DNA of 64,000 nt from CAVSWT01 sp963731745 (GCA_963731745.1 CAVSWT010000008.1:186001-250000); one strand, 5' to 3'. Positions 19,031 to 28,638 are shown, counted from the stretch's first letter. The notes: generated by a model from the letters alone, not told the origin. A program made the numbers and translations.

Positions 19031-20707
19031 TTAAACTTTTTCAGCAACAGGTAAATTTAATTTTACACCTTTTTCGCCAACTACATCATAATCAAAAGAA
19101 TGGAATTCTTTAATATTTTTTGCAATATCATTAAAAACATCTTCAGCAACATTGTATTTCATTTTTTGTCCCATTGTAGAAGCTAGACCCACCAAAATCT
19201 TCCACGTTGAGCGAGCATCGCGTTTATTACTCTTAGCCCATCTGTCAAATTGAGATCCAAATTTATCCAGTCGGCTCATAACCATTCCATCAATAGCTCT
19301 ATCCAGTTCTAGAGTTGAAACGGCAGGTTTTATTCTTTGAACCATTCCTTGAAAATTAACAAATGTTCCATTTTTTTCTGCAAATGTGGAAGCTGGAAAA
19401 ACTATATCTGCAATTACTGTGGTTTTATTAAAATTGGTGGAATGAATAATTAGTAAATCCAGTTTGGCAAGTGAATCTTCAAGTTCAGGATTATGTTCAA
19501 TTAAATCTTCTTCAATTATATATAAGGCTTTTATTTTACCTTCCTTAATTCCTTTTACAATTCCATCCAAAGCTAAACCGCCTTTGGCAGGAGAAACTCC
19601 CATTAATTTGGCTCCATAAGAATTAGGAGTCATATCAGCTTTTCTTAAAATATCGTCTTCAAATTCTGAATTAGTGTGACGAATAAAATCTAAATGCTTG
19701 GCACCAACTATTGATTTAGCAAATTTTGTAAAAACATAATTGTCTTCGCAAGTTGCAAAAGCCGATCCGATAAATGCGATTTCGTCTTTTCCAAAAGTTT
19801 TCAATTCACTAGCCGCAGCAGCAAATGCTTCATCCCAGCCGACTTTTACTAAAGTTCCGTCTTTCCTTTTATGCGGGCCGTCTACTCTGTCATCTGCATT
19901 TACATGTTTAAATGTTTTTATTCTTCCGTAATCGCACATCCAATAGCTGTTTACATCTTCATTTAAGCGTGGAGTTAATCTCATTACTTCATTATTTCTA
20001 ACCCAAACCTCAGTATTGCAGCCTCTTGAACAGCCATTGCAAATTGAAGGGTTTGAAGACATGTCCCAAACTCTTGCTCTAAATCTAAAGTCACGATTTG
20101 TTAACGCACCAACGGGACAAATATCTGTTGTGTTTAATGAATATGGATTATCCATTTCTTCACCGGGATAAGTCACAATTGTAACTCTATCTCCTCTTTT
20201 AATAAAAGTTAATTCAGGATCTTTTGCAATTTCATCACAAAAACGAATGCAGCGTGAACATGAGATACATCTTTCAGCGTCAAACATTACATAAGGGCCA
20301 AGAGGAACTCGTTTATCTTTGTGCATTTTTTCTTCAACGAAACGGCTTTCTCCAACACTGTGCTGATAAGCGTAATCCTGAAGTTTACATTCGCCGGCTT
20401 CATCGCAAATCGGACAATCTAATGGATGATTAATTAATAAAAATTCCATTACAGCATTTCTGGCAGCTAAAGTTTTTTCAGACTGAGTGTGAACTACCAT
20501 TCCTTCAGCAGCCAATGTTGAACAAGCAATTGCTAACTTTGGAATTTTTTCAACCTCGACTAAACAGATTCTGCAATTTCCGGAAATCGATAATTTTTCA
20601 TGCCAGCAAAAATGTGGAATAATTACACCATGATCTTTTGCAGCTTGAATAATCGTTTGCCCTTGTTTAAATTCTATTTCATTTCCATCTAAAACAAATT
20701 TTGGCAT
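19031..20707 (-). CDS. nuoG: NADH-quinone oxidoreductase subunit G (short form)
   Basis: 558 residues. N-terminal 2Fe-2S domain (CxxxxGNCRICLVEV, then CPICDEAGEC), the His/Cys-ligated cluster region, the 4Fe-4S pair (CISCSRCIRFC and DICPVGALT), then CNGCSRGCNTEVWV and a shortened molybdopterin-oxidoreductase-like domain. The usual bacterial NuoG is 700-900 residues, so the C-terminal part is reduced. I see no frameshift, so this appears to be the native length. First gene of the G-H-I block. Confidence 0.92.
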   Translation of the reverse strand: MPKFVLDGNEIEFKQGQTIIQAAKDHGVIIPHFCWHEKLSISGNCRICLVEVEKIPKLAIACSTLAAEGMVVHTQSEKTLAARNAVMEFLLINHPLDCPICDEAGECKLQDYAYQHSVGESRFVEEKMHKDKRVPLGPYVMFDAERCISCSRCIRFCDEIAKDPELTFIKRGDRVTIVTYPGEEMDNPYSLNTTDICPVGALTNRDFRFRARVWDMSSNPSICNGCSRGCNTEVWVRNNEVMRLTPRLNEDVNSYWMCDYGRIKTFKHVNADDRVDGPHKRKDGTLVKVGWDEAFAAAASELKTFGKDEIAFIGSAFATCEDNYVFTKFAKSIVGAKHLDFIRHTNSEFEDDILRKADMTPNSYGAKLMGVSPAKGGLALDGIVKGIKEGKIKALYIIEEDLIEHNPELEDSLAKLDLLIIHSTNFNKTTVIADIVFPASTFAEKNGTFVNFQGMVQRIKPAVSTLELDRAIDGMVMSRLDKFGSQFDRWAKSNKRDARSTWKILVGLASTMGQKMKYNVAEDVFNDIAKNIKEFHSFDYDVVGEKGVKLNLPVAEKV

Positions 20708-20812
20708 TTCTCGTCCTTGAATTAAAACTTTTTTTTGAGACTGAAAAGTTAATAAAAATTGAGCAAAATAATTAGTTGAAAACTCATCTCATTCAAAACA
20801 TTAAAAATCAGA

Positions 20813-20893
20813 ATTGTCATTTCGAATGAGTCATAAAGAGAGAAATCTATATATTTATCATAAAAGATTTCTCCCATTGGTCGAAATGACAAT
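20813..20893. repeat. REP-like nested inverted repeat
   Basis: Outer arms ATTGTCATTTCGA (20813-20825) and TCGAAATGACAAT (20881-20893) are perfect inverted copies. Inner arms GAGAAATCT-like (20840-20848) and AGATTTCTC (20865-20873) are also inverted. The whole can fold into a long interrupted hairpin. It lies in the 222-base gap between ald and nuoG. Related 'GTCATTTCGA...GAGAAATCT' palindromes occur as dispersed repeats in Bacteroidota and other genomes (general knowledge). Only one copy is in this window. Confidence 0.7.
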
Positions 20894-20929
20894 GTTAAAG
20901 AGATTCCGGAACTAGTCCGTAATGACTTA

Positions 20930-22045
20930 TTATTTAATTATAGAATCAACTTCATGATATTTAAAATCAAATGCATCGGAAACACCTTTGTAGACTATTT
21001 TTCCGTCGATAACATTTAATCCTAATTTAATTTCTAAATTCGATTTTACAGCTTTTTCAAAACCTTTATTGGCAATTTCCACAGCATACGGCAAAGTTGC
21101 ATTTGTTAATGCTAAAGTAGAAGTAACAGGAACTGCGCCTGGCATATTAGCGACACAATAATGAAGCACGCCGTCAACCACGTATGTCGGATTTGCATGC
21201 GTAGTAGGTTTACAGGTTTCGATGCATCCGCCTTGATCTACAGAAACATCAACTATAACTGCTCCTTCTTTCATGATGCTGAGCATGTCCTTTGTAACTA
21301 ACTTCGGTGCTTTAGCTCCAGGAATTAAAACTGCGCCAATCACCAGATCAGCTTTCGGCAGAGCTTGTCGAATATAATATTCATTTGACATCATAGTTGA
21401 AACATTTTTAGGCATTACATCATCAAGATATCTTAATCGATATAAATTGTTGTCAAAGATTGTAACCTTGGCACCGAATCCGGCAGCAATTTTTGCAGCG
21501 TTAGTTCCAACAATACCGCCGCCTAAAACCATTACTTCTGCAGGCCCAGTTCCTGGGACACCGCCTAATAAAACTCCTCGGCCGCCCATTGCTTTCTCTA
21601 AATATTTAGCACCTTCTTGAGGAGCCATTCTGCCGGCAACTTCGCTCATCGGAATTAACAGCGGAAGTGAACGATCTGATTTTTGAACTGTTTCGTAAGC
21701 AATACCCACACATTTATTTTTCATCATTGCTTCGGTTAATTCTTTACTAGCAGCAAAATGGAAGTAAGTAAATACAATTTGACCTTCACGAATCATTGTA
21801 TATTCATCGTTTATAGGTTCTTTAACTTTCATAATCATGTCAGCATTTGAAAATACTTCTTTTGCCGATGAAGCTATTTCAGCACCGACGGCTTTGTAAT
21901 CTTCATCTGAAAATGAACTGCCGGCACCGGCATTGGTTTCAATTAAAACTTTATGACCATTTGCAATTAAAGTTGAAGCGCCTACGGGTAGTAGAGCAAC
22001 TCTATTTTCGTTAGTTTTTATTTCTTTTGGAACCCCAATTAACAT
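20930..22045 (-). CDS. ald: Alanine dehydrogenase
   Basis: 371 residues; NAD-dependent oxidative deamination of L-alanine to pyruvate and ammonia. Family features: MLIGVPKEIKTNENRVA at the N-terminus, the pyruvate-site Lys in MKVKEP, the Rossmann motif VLGGGIVGTNAAKIAAGFGA, and DVSVDQGGCIET. It follows the M16 protease gene by 22 bases. A second AlaDH-type gene, clearly diverged, lies at 44911-46032, so one copy may favour biosynthesis and the other degradation (inference). Confidence 0.93.
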   Translation of the reverse strand: MLIGVPKEIKTNENRVALLPVGASTLIANGHKVLIETNAGAGSSFSDEDYKAVGAEIASSAKEVFSNADMIMKVKEPINDEYTMIREGQIVFTYFHFAASKELTEAMMKNKCVGIAYETVQKSDRSLPLLIPMSEVAGRMAPQEGAKYLEKAMGGRGVLLGGVPGTGPAEVMVLGGGIVGTNAAKIAAGFGAKVTIFDNNLYRLRYLDDVMPKNVSTMMSNEYYIRQALPKADLVIGAVLIPGAKAPKLVTKDMLSIMKEGAVIVDVSVDQGGCIETCKPTTHANPTYVVDGVLHYCVANMPGAVPVTSTLALTNATLPYAVEIANKGFEKAVKSNLEIKLGLNVIDGKIVYKGVSDAFDFKYHEVDSIIK

Positions 22046-22067
22046 TTTACACCTCTGTTTTATCCAG

Positions 22068-23324
22068 CTATGCGGCTGATTTGATTAATGCATTTTTTGA
22101 TTTTATTATTACCTTAATGAAAGTATTTTCATCAAGCAGTTGATTTGCAATTTCAAGAATATCTTCACAAGATACTCTATCAATACTTTTAATTATTTCC
22201 TCATCAGATTTAACTCTGTTGTGGTAAAATTCCGATTGCGCCATTCTCATCATTCTGTTGGAAGTATTTTCCAAACTTAAGAGCATGTTTCCCTTAATGG
22301 CTTCCTTAGCTTTTTTCAATTCTCTTTCAGAAATTTTATTCTCTCTCAATTTTTTAAATTCTCTTAGAACCAAACCCAAAGCCTTATCCATTAATTTTTC
22401 GTTAGTAGATAAGTAAACTCCAAATGATGAAACATCATAAAAAGAATTAAGAAAAGAATTAATTTGATACGCGATTCCGTTTCTCTCACGAACTGTTTGA
22501 AATAATCTTGAACTGCTTCCTTCACCTAAAATTTGAGTAAGCATAGCTGCTTTATTGCGTTCTTCGTTATTATAACCGAAAGTAGTTTTACCAATTATTG
22601 TATGAACTTGCTGTATTTCTTTTTCAACTAATTCAAATTTTGAAGGAAGATTTGTATAGTTATAATTCTTTCTGCGGATTTTTGAATAGCCTAAATCTTT
22701 AATAAAATATTTATCAACTAATTTTAAAAGCTTTTCATGATCAACAGCTCCCGAAGCAGCAATTATCATCCTGTTGAATCCATATTTTTCATTTATAAAA
22801 TTGAACAGATGATGCTGTGAAAAACTTTTTATATTTTTTTCAGTTCCAATAATGGGATAGCTAAGCGGATTTCCGGAATAAATTATTTCTTCAAATTTAT
22901 CAAAAATTAATTCTTCAGGGTTATCTTCAATATCATAAAGTTCATCAACAACAACGCTTGCTTCTTTTTTAATTTCAATTGGTTTAAAAGTCGGGTTTTG
23001 AACCATGTCCGAAAGCACTTCAAATGTTTTATCAATATGCTCGCTTAATCCTCTGCCATAATAACAAGTATGTTCTTTTGAAGTGAAAGCATTTAAATAA
23101 CCGCCGAGCGATTCAATATCGCGGGCGATTCTTCCCGGTGTACGTTTTTTAGTACCTTTAAAAAGCATATGTTCGATGAAATGAGTAATTCCATTTACTT
23201 CAAAATTTTCATCGCGTGAACCAACATTAAACCAAAATCCAAGAGAAAATGATTTAACGTAAGGGATATTCTCTGATAAAATTCTTATTCCGTTTGGCAG
23301 GATTGTCTTCTTAAACTGGCTCAA
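22068..23324 (-). CDS. M16 family zinc peptidase
   Basis: 418 residues, one full M16B unit (two related halves). The inverted zinc motif HFIEH sits at about 50-54, with the third ligand Glu in a downstream SVVVDELYD helix. The second half contains RERNGIAYQINSF, typical of the family, which includes processing-peptidase-like proteases. Start is TTG at 23324: no ATG gives a full domain, and homologues begin with the same 'KTILPNGIRIL' segment. Co-directional with ald and likely in one transcript. Confidence 0.9.
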   Translation of the reverse strand: MSQFKKTILPNGIRILSENIPYVKSFSLGFWFNVGSRDENFEVNGITHFIEHMLFKGTKKRTPGRIARDIESLGGYLNAFTSKEHTCYYGRGLSEHIDKTFEVLSDMVQNPTFKPIEIKKEASVVVDELYDIEDNPEELIFDKFEEIIYSGNPLSYPIIGTEKNIKSFSQHHLFNFINEKYGFNRMIIAASGAVDHEKLLKLVDKYFIKDLGYSKIRRKNYNYTNLPSKFELVEKEIQQVHTIIGKTTFGYNNEERNKAAMLTQILGEGSSSRLFQTVRERNGIAYQINSFLNSFYDVSSFGVYLSTNEKLMDKALGLVLREFKKLRENKISERELKKAKEAIKGNMLLSLENTSNRMMRMAQSEFYHNRVKSDEEIIKSIDRVSCEDILEIANQLLDENTFIKVIIKSKNALIKSAA

Positions 23325-23564
23325 AATCGTAAATTTTTTCTATAGTTTCATAAAAATTTTGTCGTCAAATATAGAGAAATGGGTATCTGTAGTCAAGGTA
23401 ATGGAACTAAGTTCATAGATTATAGTATATAATCCATCTTCAAAAAAACAAGTTGACGAAGTGAATATTATCTAAGATTATTTATTAACAAGAAACGCAA
23501 ATTATATGTTGATTTTAAAAAATTAAAATTTATGTTTTAATAAACTATCAGCGGGAGTTCCATC

Positions 23565-25442
23565 ATGAAACTACAAAACTTACTTCTTTCCTTTTTCTTT
23601 TTCTCAACTATTTTATTTGCTAAAACCGGGACAATTTCAGGTTATGTTACAGATGCACAAACCGGAGAAGCTTTGGTTGGAGCCAATATAATTTTAGTTA
23701 ACACATCAATTGGCGCAGCTACTGAGGTTAAAGGATTTTATGAAATAAAAAATGTTCCTGTTGGAATTTATAAATTAAAAGCTTCATTTATCGGCTATCA
23801 AAATGCTAGTTATGATTCAATTAAAGTTGAAGCCAAAAAAGTTACTAAGTTAGATATTAAATTGTCACCAGGTTCCGTCAATGTTTCCGAAATTTCTATC
23901 ACCGCGCAAAAGCCTATGCTTCAAAAAGATGCCACAAATTCAATGAGCATTATTAGCAATGAATCAGTACAGACTCGTCAATATGGTATAAGCGGCGGAT
24001 ATATATCTTCTCAAGACTATAATACTGAAGAATATGCATTCATAGATGAAAACAATTTTCATGATGTAATTAAAAGTCCACTCTCAACTTTTTCAATAGA
24101 TGTGGATGCTGCTTCTTATAGTAACACTCGAAGATTCTTAATGCAAGGCAGAATACCTCCGAAAGATGCGGTACGTGTTGAAGAATTTATAAATTATTTT
24201 GATTATGATTATCCACAGCCTACTAATGATGTTCCTTTTAATATTATTACCGAATATTCAAAATGTCCTTGGAATGAAGATAACTATCTCGTTCATATAG
24301 GATTGAAAGGAAAGGAAATAAAAAGAGATGAAGATACCAGAAGCAATTTAACTTTTTTAATTGATGTTTCAGGTTCAATGCAGCCACAAAATAAGCTGCC
24401 TTTGTTGAAAAGAGCATTTAAAATGTTAGTCGGACAATTGAATGCTAATGATAGAGTCGCAATTGTAGTTTATGCCGGTGCCGCTGGAATTGTTTTGCCT
24501 TCAACAGATGGTTCAGAAAAAGAAGATATTTTTAATGCAATTAGTAAACTTGAAGCAGGAGGTTCAACTGCAGGCGGGCAAGGAATTATGCTTGCTTATA
24601 AAATTGCAAAACAAAATTTTATTAAAGGCGGAAACAATCGAGTTATTCTTGCAACTGATGGCGATTTTAATGTTGGTATTTCTAATACTTCCGAGCTCGT
24701 TAGATTTCTTGATGAAAAAAAGAAGGAAGGAATCTTCTTAACTGTGCTTGGCTTTGGTGAAGGAAATATAAAAGATTCACGGCTTGAAGAATTAGCTGAT
24801 AAAGGAAATGGACAATATGCATATATCGATAATATTCTTGAAGCAAAAAAAGTTCTGGTTGATGAAATTGGAGCAACATTATTTACTATTGCAAAAGATG
24901 TAAAAATACAAGTTGAATTTAATCCCGCTAAAATAAAATCTTACCGACTTGTTGGATATGAAAACAGAATGTTGAACAACGAAGATTTTGAAAATGATAA
25001 AAAAGATGCCGGTGAAATTGGTGCAGGACATACTGTAACAGCTTTGTATGAAGTAGTTCCCTTAAAAAATATTGATGACCTCCCGGAAGATTTTAAATTG
25101 AAATACCAGGAAATAAAGTTAAAACAGAGATCAGAAAATTCTAATGAAATATTAACAGTAAACATCCGCTATAAAAAGCCGGATGAAGATGTAAGCAAAT
25201 TAATTTCAAAAGCAATTGTTGATAGGCCAGTTGAATTAAACAAAGCATCAAACAATTTTAGATTTTCTGCTGCAGTTGCTCAGTTTGGAATGCTGTTAAG
25301 AGATTCGGAATTTAAGGGTGAAGCTACTTATAATAAAACCAAAAAACTTGCAAAAAATTCTATTGGAAAAGATAAGTATGGTTATCGTGCAGAGTTTTTA
25401 AGATTGGTCGATTTGGCTTCAAATCTATCGCAAAATAATTAG
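23565..25442 (+). CDS. Surface VWA protein with carboxypeptidase-like and DUF3520 domains
   Basis: 625 residues. Signal peptide (1-19); a carboxypeptidase-regulatory-like beta domain (about 22-105: GTISGYVTDAQTGEALVGAN); a VWA N-terminal region (about 165-255); a VWA domain with an intact MIDAS motif DVSGSM (about 267-272) and later ATDGDFNVG; and a C-terminal DUF3520-type region to the end (YfbK-like). Such proteins are exported and thought to act in adhesion or protein assembly. SD GGGAG precedes the ATG. Single gene with divergent M16 protease upstream and a convergent gene downstream. Confidence 0.88.
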   Translation: MKLQNLLLSFFFFSTILFAKTGTISGYVTDAQTGEALVGANIILVNTSIGAATEVKGFYEIKNVPVGIYKLKASFIGYQNASYDSIKVEAKKVTKLDIKLSPGSVNVSEISITAQKPMLQKDATNSMSIISNESVQTRQYGISGGYISSQDYNTEEYAFIDENNFHDVIKSPLSTFSIDVDAASYSNTRRFLMQGRIPPKDAVRVEEFINYFDYDYPQPTNDVPFNIITEYSKCPWNEDNYLVHIGLKGKEIKRDEDTRSNLTFLIDVSGSMQPQNKLPLLKRAFKMLVGQLNANDRVAIVVYAGAAGIVLPSTDGSEKEDIFNAISKLEAGGSTAGGQGIMLAYKIAKQNFIKGGNNRVILATDGDFNVGISNTSELVRFLDEKKKEGIFLTVLGFGEGNIKDSRLEELADKGNGQYAYIDNILEAKKVLVDEIGATLFTIAKDVKIQVEFNPAKIKSYRLVGYENRMLNNEDFENDKKDAGEIGAGHTVTALYEVVPLKNIDDLPEDFKLKYQEIKLKQRSENSNEILTVNIRYKKPDEDVSKLISKAIVDRPVELNKASNNFRFSAAVAQFGMLLRDSEFKGEATYNKTKKLAKNSIGKDKYGYRAEFLRLVDLASNLSQNN

Positions 25443-25467
25443 AATTTTATTATTCGAAATAAAGTAG

Positions 25468-26205
25468 TTACAAAATTTTTGCTTTAACAATTATTCCAAT
25501 AAAAATTGAAAGTAAGGATGAAAGGAGAGTTCCGATCAGAACATATTCAGCGAACTCTCTTTTATCCAATTCTTTAAATCTTGTAAATCCTTTTGCAGCT
25601 ATTATAAACCCGATTGCGCCAAATTGGCCAACAAAAACAAAAAAGAAAATTAAAATTCTTTCCAACATTCCAATTACACGTCCGGCATTATACTCTCTTT
25701 CATCGAGTACATAATTATTTTCATCTTCATTTTGTTTTGGAAGCAGTTTAAAAATTTCAAAGAAAAATCTTATTATAAAATTCACTTCATTTAAAAGAAA
25801 CAAAACTGCAGACATAATTATTATGATTGAAGAGAAATGCTCAATTTTAGAAATGAAGGGAAAGGTCAAATTTATATTTTGGATATATTCAAAAAGGCTT
25901 GTATTGAATTCCAATTTAAAAAATGAGGATGAAAAAATAACCGCTATGATAATTAAAATTATAAGACTTAAAAATCTAAAACCATTTAATGTTTTCTTTT
26001 TGTTTTCAACATAATAGAAGAGAGTATTTAAGCCAATTAAAATTATAATTAAAAGAATTAGTCTTGATGTTAAATTAAATATGAAAAGCGGGATTACCTG
26101 GATCAATAAAATTGAAATCAACTTATTTATTGTAATAGGTGCATCTCTAAATAAAAAAAATAGCCGGGAAAACATTATTACACTTATTAAATAATAAAAT
26201 TGCAT
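25468..26205 (-). CDS. Multispanning membrane protein, DUF3307-like C-terminus
   Basis: 245 residues with about six to seven membrane segments. The C-terminal part (RVIGMLERILIFFFVFVGQF, then AIGFIIAAKGFTRFKEL and EFAEYVLIGTLLS) resembles the conserved end of DUF3307 proteins. It starts one base after the stop of the SatD-like gene, and this pairing is common for the two families. That suggests a two-gene unit in which the SatD-like protein and the membrane protein act together. Function unknown. Confidence 0.72.
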   Translation of the reverse strand: MQFYYLISVIMFSRLFFLFRDAPITINKLISILLIQVIPLFIFNLTSRLILLIIILIGLNTLFYYVENKKKTLNGFRFLSLIILIIIAVIFSSSFFKLEFNTSLFEYIQNINLTFPFISKIEHFSSIIIIMSAVLFLLNEVNFIIRFFFEIFKLLPKQNEDENNYVLDEREYNAGRVIGMLERILIFFFVFVGQFGAIGFIIAAKGFTRFKELDKREFAEYVLIGTLLSSLLSIFIGIIVKAKIL

Positions 26206-26206
26206 T

Positions 26207-26839
26207 TTAGTTTCTCTTTACAAATTCATTTATGTTTTTTTCAATTTCAGTTGTAAGATTAACAATTATATCCAACGCTCCGGCAGTTATATTTTTGTAC
26301 ACTGCCTGGTTACTTATTTTAAGTTTCTTTGAAATTTCTTTGGCGCTAAATCCTTCATACATCATAATTAAAATTGCAATTCTTGTTGCTTTCCAGTTAT
26401 AAGATTGATGAGAAATTAAAAACAGGCTCTGCTGAATTAAATGAAGATCATATTTATCATCTGCTTCCGAATAGTTAAAGATAAAATCCGATTGCTTTAA
26501 ATCTTCTAATCCTTTTCTAGCAAAATAAAAAGCCGGCCCGTCCATGCCTATTGCCTGCTCTTTATTTATTTTTGTGGAAATTTCTCCTGACGCGATGGAA
26601 TATCTTGATTTTTCAGGAAATAAGGCGGCACTTATTTGCCAGATATTTTTAAATAAATTTTCTGCTGAATTATATACTGCCTGGAATTCATCGCCAAGTG
26701 TAATAGTAAAAGGAGAAATTATGTTTTTGTTTGATGAATTGATTTTTTTAAAAACTTCATTCAGTTTTTTCTGAACTGCAGCTCTATTTTTAATTTTCTT
26801 TGAAGCAATGATATCACTGATTAAAACAATTTTGTTCAT
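26207..26839 (-). CDS. SatD-like protein with C-terminal HTH
   Basis: 210 residues. The N-terminal VLISDIIASKKIKNRAAVQ and TITLGDEFQAVYNSAENLF segments match the SatD family (named from the acid-tolerance locus of streptococci). The C-terminal helices SAKEISKKLKISNQAVYKNI form a helix-turn-helix that could bind DNA. It is followed at once by the membrane-protein gene. Three palindromes upstream (26896-26969) could be operator sites for this or another regulator (inference). Confidence 0.78.
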   Translation of the reverse strand: MNKIVLISDIIASKKIKNRAAVQKKLNEVFKKINSSNKNIISPFTITLGDEFQAVYNSAENLFKNIWQISAALFPEKSRYSIASGEISTKINKEQAIGMDGPAFYFARKGLEDLKQSDFIFNYSEADDKYDLHLIQQSLFLISHQSYNWKATRIAILIMMYEGFSAKEISKKLKISNQAVYKNITAGALDIIVNLTTEIEKNINEFVKRN

Positions 26840-26895
26840 TAGGAATACTTGATTGTTTGATTTTAGGCAAAGTTAATAAGCCAGGAATTAAGAAT

Positions 26896-26969
26896 CAACC
26901 AAATTGGTTGTTTTTATAATTTTCAACCATTATGGTTAAAAAATTAGCTTTCAACTAATTCAGTTGAAA
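26896..26969. promoter_or_regulatory. Array of three related palindromes upstream of satD-like gene
   Basis: Three imperfectly related inverted repeats at about 28-base spacing: CAACCAAATTGGTTG (26896-26910), AACCATTATGGTT (26925-26937), and TTTCAACT-5-AGTTGAAA (26949-26969). A fourth half-site (TTCAACC) reaches into the pdxJ stop. They lie 57-130 bases upstream of the satD-like start. They could be operators; they do not look like a terminator for pdxJ because no T-run follows on the minus strand. Confidence 0.5.
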
Positions 26970-26978
26970 AGATAATAT

Positions 26979-27689
26979 TCAACCAATCAGACTAATCATT
27001 TCACGAACAGCTTCTTTTAAGCCGTTAAATACTGCACGTGCAATAACAGCATGACCAATGCTTACTTCATCAATATCGGTAAGCTCTCTAAATATTTTAA
27101 TGTTTTGATAATCAAGCCCATGGCCGGCATTAACTCCAAGGCCAAGTTTTTTTGCTTGTTTTGCAGCAAGTCTTATTTTTTCGAGTTCGTCAAATTTCTC
27201 TTCTTCAGTTATTAGATTTGCAAAAACTCCTGTGTGAATTTCAATAAAATCAGCTTCAATTTCTGCGGCCGCATCTATCTGATTTATATCAGGTTCAATA
27301 AAAAGTGAAACTTCAATATCAGAATTATGCAATTCTTTAATTGTATCTCTTAAATGAGAAACGCTGTCAATTACGCTAATACCTCCTTCGGTAGTAAGCT
27401 CTTGCCTTTTCTCAGGAACAATAGTGGCTAGCTCAGGGCCAATATCACAAGCTATTTTAATTATCTCTTCTGTTGCGGCCATTTCAAGGTCAAGCTTTGT
27501 AGTGATCAGCTCCCTTAAAAGTCGAACATCTTTTTCATTTATATGCCTGCGGTCTTCCCTAAGGTGGCAAACAATTCCATCAGCGCCGGCTTGTTCTGCA
27601 ATTAAGGCTGCTGTAACAGGATCAGGCTGGTTCTCTCCCCTTGCATTTCTTATTGTTGCGATGTGATCAATATTTAATGCAAATCTCAT
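26979..27689 (-). CDS. pdxJ: Pyridoxine 5'-phosphate synthase
   Basis: 236 residues; condenses 1-deoxyxylulose-5-phosphate with 3-amino-1-hydroxyacetone phosphate to form PNP. A TIM-barrel with the family signatures NIDHIATIRNARGENQPDP, HLREDRRHI, EIHTGVFAN, and LGVNAGHGLDYQN. Ten bases after the CPBP-family gene, probably one transcript. Confidence 0.96.
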   Translation of the reverse strand: MRFALNIDHIATIRNARGENQPDPVTAALIAEQAGADGIVCHLREDRRHINEKDVRLLRELITTKLDLEMAATEEIIKIACDIGPELATIVPEKRQELTTEGGISVIDSVSHLRDTIKELHNSDIEVSLFIEPDINQIDAAAEIEADFIEIHTGVFANLITEEEKFDELEKIRLAAKQAKKLGLGVNAGHGLDYQNIKIFRELTDIDEVSIGHAVIARAVFNGLKEAVREMISLIG

Positions 27690-27699
27690 AATTATATTC

Positions 27700-28488
27700 C
27701 TAAAAAAATTCTTTTAATATATTAATTAAAGAAGAAATGCCAACGCCGTAGTCATTAGCTCTGTAACGTAAAGACGAAATTAAATCGATACTAAACATAA
27801 CACTCATGTGAGTAATAACGCAATAATAAATTGAACGTGTTCTTAAAGCTAAAATTCCTAAAGCTATTCCGCCTAAAATTGCACCAAAGGTTTCCGGAGC
27901 GGGCTTTCCATTATGTAAAATTAAAAATGGAATCATCTGTATAAGTACTGCATAGAAACCAAATTTTGCTTCAAGCCCAAAAAGCATGAAACCGCGCCAT
28001 ATAAATTCCCATGAAAACATGTAAATAAACATTCCACTTTCAAAAATCAAAAATATTATCCAGGAATTTCTTGCATCGGGAAGATGCGGGTAAGTATTGC
28101 TGAATTGCGCAGTTGAAGAAAAAAACCAAACAAGCGGAATCATTACTGCTACGAATAATAAAGAAATTTTTAATCCAATTTTATAATCACCAGTTTTTAA
28201 TCCGTAATCAGTTAACTTTTCTTTTAATAAAAATTTGATAATTAATATTCCAAGAACAAAGAATGTAATAAAATCCCCTATGAACCAATAAAGATATTCA
28301 ATTAAATAAACGTTAGGTTCAAATTGCAAATCATTATAAAAATTGATTCGAAAAAATCTGCGGGAAGTATAGTACCAGGAAATTGTCTGCAGTACTGCTA
28401 CGGACAGAAAAATTATTATCACTTTTTTATCTAAAGTTTTAATAATTCTAAACAAGCTTTTAAGTTCATTAAATATAGAACTTGCCAT
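27700..28488 (-). CDS. CPBP-family membrane protein, degenerate active site
   Basis: 262 residues with about seven membrane segments and the layout of CPBP/Abi intramembrane metalloproteases. The usual EExxxR motif reads SWEFIWRG, so the first Glu is replaced by Trp. FxxxH is kept (FLILH). The third motif is HMSVM, without the usual Asn/Asp. Proteolysis is therefore doubtful; family membership rests on the spacing of these motifs. Upstream partner of pdxJ. Confidence 0.68.
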   Translation of the reverse strand: MASSIFNELKSLFRIIKTLDKKVIIIFLSVAVLQTISWYYTSRRFFRINFYNDLQFEPNVYLIEYLYWFIGDFITFFVLGILIIKFLLKEKLTDYGLKTGDYKIGLKISLLFVAVMIPLVWFFSSTAQFSNTYPHLPDARNSWIIFLIFESGMFIYMFSWEFIWRGFMLFGLEAKFGFYAVLIQMIPFLILHNGKPAPETFGAILGGIALGILALRTRSIYYCVITHMSVMFSIDLISSLRYRANDYGVGISSLINILKEFF

Positions 28489-28609
28489 CAGCCTAACTTT
28501 CTTGGGAAAACAAATATTAAATTGAAATAAAAGCGCAATTACAAAATAATTTTTATGCTAGTTATATCCAATCTTAACATTTAAATAATAACGATATTGA
28601 TAGAAAATG

Positions 28610-28638
28610 TTGACAAAATTATTACTTCGCTGTATATT
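28610..28638 (+). promoter_or_regulatory. Sigma-70-type promoter of groES-groEL
   Basis: TTGACA at 28610-28615, a 17-base spacer, TATATT at 28633-28638. The -10 box overlaps the first base pairs of the CIRCE operator. This is the clearest promoter in the window. Confidence 0.85.

Noticed and set aside
23400..23564. Promoter or riboswitch in the gap before the VWA gene
   Set aside because: Only AT-rich sequence and a ribosome site; no convincing -35/-10 pair or structured RNA.
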